64,000 nt of DNA from Micavibrio_A sp964539025 (GCA_964539025.1 CAZIFA010000001.1:496001-560000), one strand, 5' to 3'; numbered from the stretch's first letter, positions 16,733 through 25,559 are shown. Translations and numbers: made by a program. The notes: a model not told the origin generated them from the letters alone.

Positions 16733-17542
16733 ATGTCGCAATTTAACAACCCATCTCTCTGGTTATCATCCTTTCCTGTCCCTAAACCGGACGGGCATAA
16801 ATATGATCGCGGCTGTGCCGTGGTGTTCGGCGGTGAGAAAATGACGGGCGCGGCGCGTCTGGCGGCGTCATCTTGTATGCGTATGGGCGCGGGTCTTTGC
16901 ATCGTGGTTGCACCGAAAGACGCGGGTCAAATTTATCGAACGACATTGCCTGCGCATATAATTGTCGAAGATTTTGAAAGTATTACAGCGCATATTTCAG
17001 ACAAAAGACGAGGCGCAATCCTGATTGGCCCGGGGATGGGTCGAAATATCCGCAGTCTCGTTCTTGCCGTTTTGGCGGAAAAGAAGCCGACAGTTCTGGA
17101 TGCCGATGCGCTGACCGTGTTCGAAAACAACCGGGATGAGTTGCTCAAGGCGTTGCATCCGGGATGTGTTTTAACCCCGCATGAGGGTGAGTTTGCAAGG
17201 CTGTTCCCCGATATCACGGGCGCGAAGAATATCCGCGCGGAAAAGGCGGCTTCGCTAACGGGCTGCACCGTCCTGATCAAGGGCAATGACAGCGTTATCG
17301 CCGCGCCGGATCGTGAAACGGTGATGCAAGAAGAATTCGCGCCGTATCTGGCGACGGCGGGGTCTGGCGATGTTCTTGCCGGGATGATCTGTGGCCTTTT
17401 GGCGCAGGGGGTGAAGCCGTTCGAAGCGACCTGCGCCGCCACGTATCTGCATTCCATGATGGGGCAGTCGTTCGGCGCGGGGCTGGTGGCAAGTGATCTT
17501 CCCGACCTGATTCCATTTGTCTTGAAGAATTTGGACCTGTAA
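16733..17542 (+). CDS. nnrD: ADP/ATP-dependent NAD(P)H-hydrate dehydratase
   Basis: The enzyme repairs hydrated NAD(P)H by nucleotide-dependent dehydration. The 269-residue protein has the ribokinase-like fold of the family: RGCAVVFGGEKMTGAARLA near residue 25, GPGMG near residue 102, LDADALTVF, TPHEGEFARLF, then ATAGSGDVLAGMICGLLAQG with the catalytic Asp. Only the dehydratase domain is present; the NnrE epimerase domain often fused in bacteria is absent. The next gene starts 10 bases later, suggesting cotranscription. Confidence 0.88.
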   Translation: MSQFNNPSLWLSSFPVPKPDGHKYDRGCAVVFGGEKMTGAARLAASSCMRMGAGLCIVVAPKDAGQIYRTTLPAHIIVEDFESITAHISDKRRGAILIGPGMGRNIRSLVLAVLAEKKPTVLDADALTVFENNRDELLKALHPGCVLTPHEGEFARLFPDITGAKNIRAEKAASLTGCTVLIKGNDSVIAAPDRETVMQEEFAPYLATAGSGDVLAGMICGLLAQGVKPFEATCAATYLHSMMGQSFGAGLVASDLPDLIPFVLKNLDL

Positions 17543-17551
17543 AAGATCGGC

Positions 17552-18073
17552 ATGCCGATCACCGCCGAAGAGATTATCTACCAGTATTGCCATGGGATGT
17601 TGAATCCGAACCCGGAATATTACGCGGGGCGGGGCAATGATCCGCGCGACTTAAATTCCAACATTCTGGAGATGCTCTACAAGGGCATCGAAAAAGAGAT
17701 CAGCGCGCCTGCGGCCAAGGCGTTCGTCAATATGGTCAAAAACCTCAAAGATACGAACGCGAAAAGCTTCCTCGCTGAATATTACCGGCTGGAAAAGAAG
17801 GGCTGGAAATACGGCGATCCGGTTCTCAAGGTGAGGGCGGTTGCGGCCAGCGAGGTGAAAGTGGCCCAGCCGGAACCGCCGCCGCTCGATTACACCAAAA
17901 AGCCCGAAGATCAGCCCAAGCCGCCGGGCCGCATGGCCGAAGTCGCCAATGCCTTCAAACGCGGATCGTCGGCTGTGGGGCATGACAAGGCGATCACGGC
18001 AGACTTCCTCGCCGCCCATAAAGACGAGATTGATTCCTCGCTTTTCAGCAGTTCCTTTGGGGGCGGGGCGTAG
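17552..18073 (+). CDS. Hypothetical protein downstream of nnrD
   Basis: Soluble protein of 173 residues. The helical N-terminal part (TAEEIIYQYCHGMLNPNPEY to about residue 90) is followed by a proline-rich linker (QPEPPPLDYTKKPEDQPKPP, about residues 108-127) and a helical tail. I do not recognise the family. It lies 10 bases after nnrD on the same strand. Codon and amino acid use match its neighbours, so it is probably a real gene. Confidence 0.65.
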   Translation: MPITAEEIIYQYCHGMLNPNPEYYAGRGNDPRDLNSNILEMLYKGIEKEISAPAAKAFVNMVKNLKDTNAKSFLAEYYRLEKKGWKYGDPVLKVRAVAASEVKVAQPEPPPLDYTKKPEDQPKPPGRMAEVANAFKRGSSAVGHDKAITADFLAAHKDEIDSSLFSSSFGGGA

Positions 18074-18152
18074 CGGGCTTTTTTACGTATCGACGTAAAA
18101 TGCGACATTATCACATTTGGAAAAGACGAAAGGGCGGACTAAAATCCGCAAA

Positions 18153-18179
18153 AACCCCTTGGCTTTCCTAGGGGTTTGA
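18153..18179 (+). terminator. Intrinsic terminator before tRNA-Leu
   Basis: Hairpin AACCCC-T...A-GGGGTT with a short loop and a following T-rich stretch (TTTGATTT). Confidence 0.65.
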
Positions 18180-18200
18180 TTTAAAACGCCCAAGGCCTTA

Positions 18201-18285
18201 GCGGGTATGGCGAAATTGGCAGACGCACCAGATTTAGGTTCTGGCGGGGTGACCCGTGGGGGTTCAAGTCCCTCTACCCGCACCA
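18201..18285 (+). tRNA. tRNA-Leu (TAG)
   Basis: 85 bases. Acceptor GCGGGTA/TACCCGC, anticodon stem CCAGA/TCTGG with loop TTTAGGT (anticodon TAG), a long variable arm as expected of class II tRNAs, T arm GGGTTCAAGTCCC, and encoded CCA. Confidence 0.96.
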
Positions 18286-18286
18286 T

Positions 18287-18366
18287 CCGCCTTCGCTTCG
18301 CCACGGCGTGATAACGCCGGAGCGTTAGAGAAGCGGATGCCACGCCGAAGCCAAAGGCGTAGGCGG
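18287..18366. repeat. Inverted-repeat element between tRNA-Leu and tig
   Basis: Outer arms CCGCCT/AGGCGG and inner arms CGGCGTG/CACGCCG enclose a small hairpin AACGC-CGGA-GCGTT. It directly follows the tRNA CCA and looks like a separate intergenic repeat family. Confidence 0.7.
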
Positions 18367-18407
18367 GCAGACGAATTAGAAATTAAACAAAAGACATTAG
18401 GAACACC

Positions 18408-19829
18408 ATGCAAGTTAAAGATATCAAATCCGAAGGCCTGAAAGTCGAACTGGAAGTCACCGTTCCGGCGAACGACATCAAGAAGAAGCAGGAAGTGCGT
18501 CTGAAAGAAGTGGGCAAGACCGCGAAGCTGCCTGGTTTCCGCCCCGGCAAAGTTCCGATGAAAATGCTTGAACAAAAATACGGCCGCGCCGTTATGGGCG
18601 AAGTGCTGGAGTTGGTTGTCAACGAGACCAGCGCGAAAGTGCTCAAGGAGAAAGACATCCGCCCGGCGATGCAGCCTAAGATCGAGGTTAAAGAATATGA
18701 TGAGGGCAAGGATCTGGTTTTCAAGATGGAACTGGAAAGACTGCCCAAGGTCGAGGTTATGGATCTGAAAGGTCTGAAACTGACGCGCCCGGTGGCCAAG
18801 ATCGATGCCAAAAAAATCGATGAAACACTGCAACGCATCGCCGACAGCAATCGCACGACCAAGCCGATCGAAGGCGACCGCGCGACGAAAAAAGGCGACA
18901 TCGCCGTTATCACGTTCCATGGCCGCACAGCGGACGACAATGTCCAGCATGAAGGTATGCATGCGCATGGTGTTGAACTGGAACTCGGCGGCGGACGTTT
19001 CATTCCGGGCTTCGAAGACCAGTTGATCGGTAAGAAGGCCGGCGTTGAACTGGAAGTGAAAGTAACGTTCCCCAAAGATTACGGCGCGACGGAACTCGCA
19101 GGCCGCGATGCTATCTTTGATACGGTGATCGAAGCTATTCACGAAGCGGCGCCTGCAGAAATCAACGACGAACTTGCCAAAAAGCTTGGGATGGAAGATG
19201 AAAAGGCCCTGCGTGCCGCCGTCGAACAGCAAATGAACGCGGAGTATGAGTCGTTCAGCCGCATGAAGCTAAAGCGTCAATTGCTGGATGTCCTGGATGA
19301 GAAGCATGATTTCGAAATTCCGCAAACGATGGTCGATGCCGAATATGAAGGCATCATGAAACAGATCGAGCAGGAACGTGCGCAAAACCCCGAAGAAAAA
19401 GACAAAACCCTGTCCGAGGATGAGAAGGAAGAACTCAAACTGATCGCGGCCCGCCGCGTGCGTTTAGGTCTCATCCTTTCCGAAGTCGGTTCGGCCAATA
19501 AGGTTTCCGTCAACGACAAGGAAATCCAGCGCGCCGTGATTGCCGAAGCCCAGAAATATCCGGGCCATGAGAAGCAGGTGTTCGAATATTACCAGAAGAC
19601 CCGTGGGGCGGTTGACATGCTCCGCGCGCCGATCTTTGAAGAAAAAGTCGTCGAAGTGATCTTCAAGGATGCCGTCATCACCGATAAGGAAGTTTCCATC
19701 GAGGAACTGACCAAGGAAGATGACGAGATCGAACTGAAAGGCGCCAAGAAAAAAGGCGGCTCGAAGAAAAAAGCCGATGATGGTGAGGCAGCGGAAAAAA
19801 AGCCCGCTAAGGCCAAAAAGGATAAGTAA
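18408..19829 (+). CDS. tig: Trigger factor, ribosome-bound chaperone
   Basis: Trigger factor binds the ribosome exit tunnel and protects nascent chains. The protein is 473 residues in three domains. The N-terminal ribosome-binding part includes LPGFRPGKVPMKMLEQKYG, with the GFRxGxxP signature. The FKBP-like prolyl isomerase domain lies near residues 165-245 (KKGDIAVITFHG, ELGGGRFIPGFEDQLIG). The C-terminal domain is helical. The extra tail of about 40 residues is very Lys-rich. The TAGGAA SD lies 7 bases before the start. Next to clpP and lon it forms the common chaperone/protease neighbourhood. Confidence 0.95.
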   Translation: MQVKDIKSEGLKVELEVTVPANDIKKKQEVRLKEVGKTAKLPGFRPGKVPMKMLEQKYGRAVMGEVLELVVNETSAKVLKEKDIRPAMQPKIEVKEYDEGKDLVFKMELERLPKVEVMDLKGLKLTRPVAKIDAKKIDETLQRIADSNRTTKPIEGDRATKKGDIAVITFHGRTADDNVQHEGMHAHGVELELGGGRFIPGFEDQLIGKKAGVELEVKVTFPKDYGATELAGRDAIFDTVIEAIHEAAPAEINDELAKKLGMEDEKALRAAVEQQMNAEYESFSRMKLKRQLLDVLDEKHDFEIPQTMVDAEYEGIMKQIEQERAQNPEEKDKTLSEDEKEELKLIAARRVRLGLILSEVGSANKVSVNDKEIQRAVIAEAQKYPGHEKQVFEYYQKTRGAVDMLRAPIFEEKVVEVIFKDAVITDKEVSIEELTKEDDEIELKGAKKKGGSKKKADDGEAAEKKPAKAKKDK

Positions 19830-19831
19830 TT

Positions 19832-20107
19832 ATGGGTACGCGTTCTGTTTTGAATTTGCCTAAGTTATCGGACCACACCTTCTTCCGTTCAATGGAAGAG
19901 AGAAGGCAGATGATGATAGGTGTAACATATCCCAACACTGGCAAAGTTATTACAACCAGAGCGCAAGCTGCCGTGGCCGCTAATGAGGAGATAGTTTCTG
20001 AGCGGCTCTACGACTCTGGTTCTATATCATGGAACTCAGTTCGATGGCGGCCTGGAAAATATGATAAAGATCATGATATGGCAGCCATAAAATTCAATAT
20101 TCGTTAA
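19832..20107 (+). CDS. Small hypothetical protein after tig
   Basis: Soluble protein of 91 residues starting 2 bases after the tig stop, so probably translated from the tig message. No recognised domain; it has a basic middle and ends AAIKFNIR. Base composition is a little more AT-rich than tig. Real-gene status rests on position and open frame only. Confidence 0.5.
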   Translation: MGTRSVLNLPKLSDHTFFRSMEERRQMMIGVTYPNTGKVITTRAQAAVAANEEIVSERLYDSGSISWNSVRWRPGKYDKDHDMAAIKFNIR

Positions 20108-20162
20108 GCCAACCTCAGCCGGGTTTTCGTTTTTTTTACTTTCATTTGTGTGTACTTAACCT

Positions 20163-20274
20163 TGTCACCCCCGCGAAGGCGGGGGTCCAGTTCATAAAAA
20201 CGTGCGCAGCGAAGCTGCGCCCTTTATGGATCCCCGATGTTGGTGTTCCGCTTCGCGGAACCTCGGGGATGACA
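20163..20274. repeat. Composite palindromic repeat, copy B
   Basis: About 112 bases from TGTCACCCCCGCGAAGG to CGGGGATGACA, with the same nested plan as copy A: an inner GCGCAGC/GCTGCGC hairpin and a TTCCGCTTCGCGGAA hairpin on the right. It occupies most of the 305 bases before the next gene. Confidence 0.93.
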
Positions 20275-20412
20275 ATATTGGGTAACTTGGGACAGGGGCC
20301 TGTGATTTTTCCGTTTGTTAAGAGCGGGATAATGGATTATCTTATACCGAATCGTTTTATCCACCTAGTTATCCACACCTACCACATTTTATATAATCAT
20401 CAGGAGAGAGAC

Positions 20413-20787
20413 ATGAAGTTTATCGCTTTTAGCATACTTATGGTAATATCGTTCGCGGCTGCGCCAGCCATGGCAGACTATAGAAAAGACTATAGCTGCA
20501 GCTACACCAACGCAGGTGACGGCACCCACAAAGATTACGATTTCGCCAATCGCAAGGATGTGAAGACGTCCGATGTCATGGAGCTTCAAACGTCCCTGCA
20601 CGATGCAGGATACAATTCTGGCCCGATCGATGGCGTTTATGGCCCGATCACGACCAGAGCCGTTGCTGCCTATCAGTCCGACCGCAATATGTCGGGGAAC
20701 GGCAAGCTGACGGCGGAAACATTGCGTAAGCTCAGGGTTACGTCCTGGTGCGGTTACGATCACCGCCTGACCCGGAATTACAACTAA
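20413..20787 (+). CDS. Secreted peptidoglycan-binding domain protein (paralogue 1)
   Basis: Taken from the ATG at 20413 (124 residues), which has an SD (GGAGAG) and opens a clean signal peptide (MKFIAFSILMVISFAAAPAMA). The mature part is essentially one PG_binding_1 domain: VMELQTSLHDAGYNSGPIDG, then YGPITTRAVAAYQSDRN and the closing LTAETLRKL. It ends RLTRNYN. A strong terminator follows. The next gene is a clear paralogue with the same layout and the same RNYN end. A periplasmic cell-wall-binding role follows from the domain; no catalytic domain is present. Confidence 0.85.
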   Translation: MKFIAFSILMVISFAAAPAMADYRKDYSCSYTNAGDGTHKDYDFANRKDVKTSDVMELQTSLHDAGYNSGPIDGVYGPITTRAVAAYQSDRNMSGNGKLTAETLRKLRVTSWCGYDHRLTRNYN

Positions 20788-20812
20788 TCCGGCCAGTTAC
20801 AACGAACATGAA

Positions 20813-20838
20813 AATCCCGCCTCACGGCGGGATTTTTT
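20813..20838 (+). terminator. Intrinsic terminator
   Basis: AATCCCGCC-TCAC-GGCGGGATT followed by TTTTT, directly after paralogue 1. Confidence 0.92.
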
Positions 20839-20856
20839 TATGCATTTACTCTTCGC

Positions 20857-20967
20857 TGTCACCCCCGCGAAGGCGGGGATCCAGTCCAAAATATGCGCGT
20901 GGCAAAGCCACGCTCTTTCTGGATCCCCGATGTTGATGTTCCGCTTCGCGGAACCTCGGGGATGACA
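20857..20967. repeat. Composite palindromic repeat, copy C
   Basis: 111 bases, closely matching copy B at both ends (TGTCACCCCCGCGAAGG ... TTCCGCTTCGCGGAACC ... GGGGATGACA). Its inner hairpin differs (GCGTGGC/GCCACGC) but keeps the pairing, i.e. compensatory change. It lies between the two paralogous secreted genes. Confidence 0.94.
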
Positions 20968-21151
20968 GAGGGGCGGGGCGTGCAATTTTTTATTTGCATA
21001 TTTTTTCACTTTATTTTTGGCGGAATTCTGCCGCATCGCGCCATTTGGTAACTTTTCATAAACCTGTTGTTAAATTCCCGTTAGGCATCAGGCTGTTACA
21101 GTCTTTCAAGTACCAAATCATATTATTAAAAACAACTTAGGAGAGAGAAAT

Positions 21152-21529
21152 ATGAAACGCACTGCAATGTACGCCGTTCTTGCCGTAGCCCTGCTTAGCG
21201 CACCTGCTATGGCATCTGTGGACTTCAAAGATGGCCACCGCATGAACAGCTATTATTCCATGAAGGCTGATAAAGACCTTACGATCAAAAAAATCGTTAA
21301 GCTGTCTGCTATGGATGTTAAACGCATCCAGTTGTCCCTTCGCGAAGAAGGCTTTCATCCTGGCCCGATCGACGGCATCTACGGCTGGCGCACGACGGCA
21401 GCTGTGAAGAAATTCCAGGCTGACCGTAACCTGACGGTTTCCGGTAAAGCAACGCCTGCTACGCTGGGTGCCTTGCGCGTTGCTACGCGCGTTGACTTCG
21501 CTCACAAACTGGACCGTAACTACAACTAA
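21152..21529 (+). CDS. Secreted peptidoglycan-binding domain protein (paralogue 2)
   Basis: Protein of 125 residues with signal peptide (MKRTAMYAVLAVALLSAPAMA). One PG_binding_1 domain follows: MDVKRIQLSLREEGFHPGPIDG, YGWRTTAAVKKFQADRN, ATPATLGALRV. It ends KLDRNYN, like its paralogue upstream. The SD GGAGAG lies 8 bases before the ATG, and a strong terminator follows. Sequence similarity is in the domain and the tail; the N-terminal mature segments differ. Confidence 0.86.
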   Translation: MKRTAMYAVLAVALLSAPAMASVDFKDGHRMNSYYSMKADKDLTIKKIVKLSAMDVKRIQLSLREEGFHPGPIDGIYGWRTTAAVKKFQADRNLTVSGKATPATLGALRVATRVDFAHKLDRNYN

Positions 21530-21553
21530 TTCGGTCTTTTCCGATAATAAGAG

Positions 21554-21580
21554 AAACCCCGCCGAAAGGCGGGGTTTTTT
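21554..21580 (+). terminator. Intrinsic terminator
   Basis: ACCCCGCC-GAAA-GGCGGGGT followed by TTTTT. Confidence 0.93.
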
Positions 21581-21689
21581 CATGCGCGGGCAGGCAGAGA
21601 GGGATGTCAGGTTGCAAGTAAGGGCTTGAACAAAGGCTAGGCGGGGGCTAGGTTTGTTTTAACGATTCAACACAGAGAGATTTCACCCT

Positions 21690-22340
21690 ATGAGCATGTT
21701 CCCCAAAGACCGCGACCCCGTCGATATCTACCAGAATTACCTTGTCCCGACGGTTATCGAACAGACGAACCGCGGCGAGCGCGCCTTTGACATTTATTCG
21801 CGCCTGTTGAAAGAGCGCATTATCTTCCTGACAGGCGGCGTCGAGGACGGCGTATCCGCCGTTGTCTGCGCGCAGCTTCTCTTCCTTGAATCAGAAAACC
21901 CGACCAAAGACATTTCGTTCTACATCAATTCTCCGGGCGGCGTTGTCACTTCGGGTATGGCGATGTACGACACGATGCAATATATCAAACCAGCCGTATC
22001 GACCGTCTGTATCGGTCAGGCGGCATCGATGGGATCGTTACTTCTTACCGCCGGCGCCAAAGGCAAGCGTTACGCGCTGCCCAACGCCCGTATCATGATT
22101 CACCAGCCTTCGGGCGGTGCGCAAGGTCAGGCGACCGACATCGAAATTCAGGCGCGTGAAATTCTGCGTTTGCGTGCGAACCTGAACAATATCTACGTCA
22201 AGCATACGGGTCGCAAACTCGCCGATATTGAAAAAGCCATGGAGCGCGACAATTTCATGTCCGCCGAAGAGGCCAAGAAATTCGGCCTGATCGACGAAGT
22301 TGTGGAAGAGCGTATTCCCATCGCCGACACCAAGAAGTAA
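21690..22340 (+). CDS. clpP: ATP-dependent Clp protease proteolytic subunit
   Basis: ClpP forms the 14-subunit serine protease chamber used by ClpX or ClpA. The protein is 216 residues with an N-terminal propeptide-like stretch. The catalytic Ser lies in GQAASMGSLLLTAG, the His in MIHQPSGGAQGQATDI, and the Asp in the following helix region. The SPGGVVTSGMAMYDT oxyanion strand is present. Usually clpX follows; here it does not, and a weak terminator and lon come next. The ClpX partner must be encoded outside the window. Confidence 0.96.
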   Translation: MSMFPKDRDPVDIYQNYLVPTVIEQTNRGERAFDIYSRLLKERIIFLTGGVEDGVSAVVCAQLLFLESENPTKDISFYINSPGGVVTSGMAMYDTMQYIKPAVSTVCIGQAASMGSLLLTAGAKGKRYALPNARIMIHQPSGGAQGQATDIEIQAREILRLRANLNNIYVKHTGRKLADIEKAMERDNFMSAEEAKKFGLIDEVVEERIPIADTKK

Positions 22341-22359
22341 CCCATGTTAAATCGTTAAC

Positions 22360-22385
22360 GGGGACGGGGGTTCAAGCCCCTGTTT
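22360..22385 (+). terminator. Possible terminator after clpP
   Basis: GGGG-GTTCAAG-CCCC hairpin followed by TGTTTTC, 20 bases after the clpP stop. Confidence 0.45.
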
Positions 22386-22421
22386 TCATGGCAGTTTGGC
22401 AGATTTTGGCGGTTTGTAATC

Positions 22422-22450
22422 CTTGAAATCTTAACCAATCGCCCCTATTT
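22422..22450 (+). promoter_or_regulatory. Heat-shock (sigma-32) type promoter for lon
   Basis: CTTGAAA (22422-22428), 13-base spacer, CCCCTATTT (22442-22450). This closely fits the sigma-32 consensus CTTGAAA / CCCCATNT. It lies 90 bases before lon, which is a classic heat-shock gene. Confidence 0.7.
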
Positions 22451-22539
22451 CATATGGTAGAATGAAAGAACACCTTAAGGTTATTTCCCTCATAAGGGTT
22501 TCTCCTGGGTCTTCAGGATCAGGAAAAGGACAGAAATAA

Positions 22540-24948
22540 ATGCTCGGTACAGTTTCGAAGGACGCATACGCGGTTTTGCCGCTCAGGGATATCGTGGTCT
22601 TCCCGCATATGATTGTGCCTTTGTTCGTCGGGCGGGAAAAATCCGTCAAGGCGTTGGAATCCGTTATGCAAGATTCCAAAAAGATTCTGCTGGTCACGCA
22701 AAAATCACCGTCAGAAGACGATCCTACATCCGCCGATGTTCACACTATAGGTACGATCGGCACCATCCTCCAGCTTTTGAAATTGCCCGATGGGACCGTG
22801 AAGGTTTTGGTCGAAGGTATTGAGCGTGTGGAAATCACAGGCTTTACGCAGCGTCCTGATTTTATCGAGGCGGTCGCAAAGCCGATGCCCGATGAAGCGG
22901 TGAAGGGCGAGGAGCTGGAAGCGCTGGCCCGCGCCGTTGTCGCGCAGTTTGAACAGTATGTGAAGCTGAACAAAAAAATTCCGCCTGAAGTGATCGTTTC
23001 GGTCAATCAGATCGAAGAACCTTCGAAAATGGCGGACACGATTGCATCGCATCTTTCGCTCAAAATCGAAGAGAAACAGGAACTGCTGACCATCGCCAAT
23101 TCCGCCGAGCGTCTTGAAAAAATCTATGGCTTCATGGAAGGCGAGATCGGTGTCCTGCAAGTTGAAAAACGCATCCGTAACCGCGTCAAGCGCCAGATGG
23201 AAAAGACCCAGCGCGAGTATTATTTGAACGAGCAATTGAAAGCCATTCAAAAAGAACTGGGCGAGGGCGAAGACGGCCTCGATGAACTTGGCGAACTCGA
23301 AAAGAAAATCGTCGAAACGCGTTTATCAAAAGAAGCGCGCGATAAGGCAAAAGCCGAAGTGAAAAAACTTCGCCAGATGTCGCCGATGTCGGCGGAAGCC
23401 ACGGTCGTGCGCAACTATCTGGATTGGGTATTGTCCGTGCCGTGGGATAAACGTTCCCGCGTCAAAAAAGACATCAAGGCCGCCAAGAAAATTCTCGATG
23501 ACGATCACTATGGCCTCGAAAAGGTCAAGGAACGCATTCTTGAGTACCTAGCCGTGCAACAACGCACCGGCAAGGTCAAAGGATCTATCCTGTGCCTCGT
23601 CGGCCCGCCTGGCGTTGGTAAAACCTCGCTCGGCCAGTCTATTGCCAAAGCGACCAACCGTAACTTCGTTCGTATGTCGCTCGGCGGCGTGCGGGACGAG
23701 AGCGAAATCCGCGGTCACCGCAGAACCTATATCGGCGCTCTGCCGGGTAAAATTATCCAGGGCATGAAGAAAGCCAAGACCAGCAATCCGCTGTTTCTTC
23801 TCGATGAGATCGACAAGCTGGGCTCCGACTGGAGAGGCGATCCTTCAAGCGCGTTGCTCGAGGTGCTTGATCCCGAACAGAACGAAAAATTCAACGACCA
23901 CTATCTGGAACTTGATTACGATTTGTCCGATGTGATGTTCATCTGCACGGCCAACACGCTGCGTATGCCGCAGCCGTTGATGGACCGTATGGAGATCATC
24001 CGTATCGGCGGTTACACGGAAGAAGAGAAAATCCAGATCGTGCGCCAACACCTGTTGAACAAGCAGGTCAAGTTGGCCGGTTTGAAAAACAGCGAGATAC
24101 AAATAAGCGATCTTGCCGTTCGTGATCTGATCCGTTTCTACACGCGTGAAGCAGGGGTTCGTTCGCTGGAGCGTGAAATCGCAAACCTGTGCCGTAAAGC
24201 GATCAAGGAAATCCTGATGAAAGGACGCGAAAAAGTTTCCGTCACGCCGGGCAATCTTGAGAAATACGCAGGCATCCGCAAATTTCGTTTCGGTGAAGTG
24301 GATGAGCAGGATCGCGTCGGTATCGTCAACGGTCTGGCCTATACCGAATTTGGTGGCGATCTGCTCTCAATCGAAGCGGTGAGCATGCCTGGTAAGGATG
24401 GCAAAGTATCCACCACGGGTAACCTTAAAGACGTTATGAAGGAATCCATCACGGTGGCGGAAATGTTGATTAAATCTCGCGCCAATCGTTTTGGCATCAA
24501 CTTCGAAGAGTTGAACAAGACCAACATTCACGTGCACGTACCTGAAGGCGCGACACCCAAAGATGGTCCATCCGCTGGTGCTGCGATGACGACGGCGATT
24601 ATTTCGGCGCTCACGGGCATTGAAGTGCGTAAAGACATTGCGATGACAGGCGAGATCAACCTGCGCGGTTACGTCACTGAAATCGGCGGCTTAAAGGAAA
24701 AACTACTGGCCGCGCACAGGGGCGGCATCCGCAAGGTTCTGATCCCGAAAGACAACGCTAAAGACCTTCCGGACATCCCTGATAAGGTAAAAAAGGGCAT
24801 CCAGATCGTCCCGGTTAACACAATCGAGGAAGTTCTGACCCATGCTCTGGTCCGAATTCCTGAGCCTTTTGAACCAGTTAAGGTCGATATTGACGGAATC
24901 GAGCCAAAAACGGCAGAAAATAAGGGAGAAGGCGTAATTCGCCATTGA
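22540..24948 (+). CDS. lon: ATP-dependent Lon protease
   Basis: Lon degrades damaged and short-lived regulatory proteins in the cytoplasm. The 802-residue protein has the N-terminal LAN domain (AVLPLRDIVVFPHMIVPLF), a coiled middle, the AAA+ module with Walker A GPPGVGKTS and Walker B FLLDEID, and the C-terminal protease domain. The Ser-Lys dyad is PKDGPSAGAA (Ser) and GGLKEKLLAA (Lys). The length is normal for LonA. A sigma-32-like promoter lies upstream, a hairpin terminator follows, then hupB, the usual order. Confidence 0.97.
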   Translation: MLGTVSKDAYAVLPLRDIVVFPHMIVPLFVGREKSVKALESVMQDSKKILLVTQKSPSEDDPTSADVHTIGTIGTILQLLKLPDGTVKVLVEGIERVEITGFTQRPDFIEAVAKPMPDEAVKGEELEALARAVVAQFEQYVKLNKKIPPEVIVSVNQIEEPSKMADTIASHLSLKIEEKQELLTIANSAERLEKIYGFMEGEIGVLQVEKRIRNRVKRQMEKTQREYYLNEQLKAIQKELGEGEDGLDELGELEKKIVETRLSKEARDKAKAEVKKLRQMSPMSAEATVVRNYLDWVLSVPWDKRSRVKKDIKAAKKILDDDHYGLEKVKERILEYLAVQQRTGKVKGSILCLVGPPGVGKTSLGQSIAKATNRNFVRMSLGGVRDESEIRGHRRTYIGALPGKIIQGMKKAKTSNPLFLLDEIDKLGSDWRGDPSSALLEVLDPEQNEKFNDHYLELDYDLSDVMFICTANTLRMPQPLMDRMEIIRIGGYTEEEKIQIVRQHLLNKQVKLAGLKNSEIQISDLAVRDLIRFYTREAGVRSLEREIANLCRKAIKEILMKGREKVSVTPGNLEKYAGIRKFRFGEVDEQDRVGIVNGLAYTEFGGDLLSIEAVSMPGKDGKVSTTGNLKDVMKESITVAEMLIKSRANRFGINFEELNKTNIHVHVPEGATPKDGPSAGAAMTTAIISALTGIEVRKDIAMTGEINLRGYVTEIGGLKEKLLAAHRGGIRKVLIPKDNAKDLPDIPDKVKKGIQIVPVNTIEEVLTHALVRIPEPFEPVKVDIDGIEPKTAENKGEGVIRH

Positions 24949-25007
24949 GTCCCGATTAAAAACAGCCTAGAACAGAGTCGTTCGAAAACGTAGGGAACTC
25001 TAGGGTT

Positions 25008-25056
25008 ACAGCCCGTTTGAGACCATTTTTCGAAGGTTCTTCGGGCTGTTTTTTTA
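25008..25056 (+). terminator. Intrinsic terminator between lon and hupB
   Basis: Long hairpin ACAGCCCG ... CGGGCTGT with an inner CGAAG-GTT-CTTCG stem, then TTTTTTT. Confidence 0.9.
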
Positions 25057-25096
25057 TGCCCGATTTTTATAAATTAATGCTCAAAAGGGGATACCC

Positions 25097-25372
25097 ATGA
25101 ACAAAGCAGAACTCATTGAATACGTCGCCAAAGAAGCCGAACTGACCAAAGCCGACGCGCAAAAAGCCGTTGAAGCTGTTTTCGGCGGCATCACCGCGAC
25201 GCTGCAACAAGGCAATGAATGCCGTTTCGTAGGCTTCGGTACGTTCAATGTCACGAAGCGCGCAGCCACCACAGGCCGTAACCCACGCACGGGCGAAGCC
25301 ATCAAAATTCCGGCTTCCAAATCCGCTAAATTCAAAGCGGGTAAAGAACTGAAAGACGCCGTTAACAAGTAA
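25097..25372 (+). CDS. hupB: DNA-binding protein HU
   Basis: HU is a small nucleoid protein that bends DNA. The 91-residue protein starts MNKAELIEYVAKEAELTKAD, contains the conserved FVGFGTFNVTKRAA, and has the DNA-binding arm signature GRNPRTGEAIKIPASK. An SD-like AGGGG lies 8 bases before the start. It follows lon, as in many proteobacteria, and has its own terminator. Confidence 0.96.
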   Translation: MNKAELIEYVAKEAELTKADAQKAVEAVFGGITATLQQGNECRFVGFGTFNVTKRAATTGRNPRTGEAIKIPASKSAKFKAGKELKDAVNK

Positions 25373-25394
25373 GCGTCCGGCATAAAGCCATTTA

Positions 25395-25420
25395 AAACCC
25401 CGCAGGAATGCGGGGTTTTT
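25395..25420 (+). terminator. Intrinsic terminator after hupB
   Basis: AACCCCGC-AGGAAT-GCGGGGTT plus T-run. Confidence 0.93.
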
Positions 25421-25484
25421 TGTTGCCATTTTGGGGTTGCAAAACGGCCAAGGGGTCTGTAACTATACCCCCCACGCGAATAGC

Positions 25485-25559
<75 letters not shown>

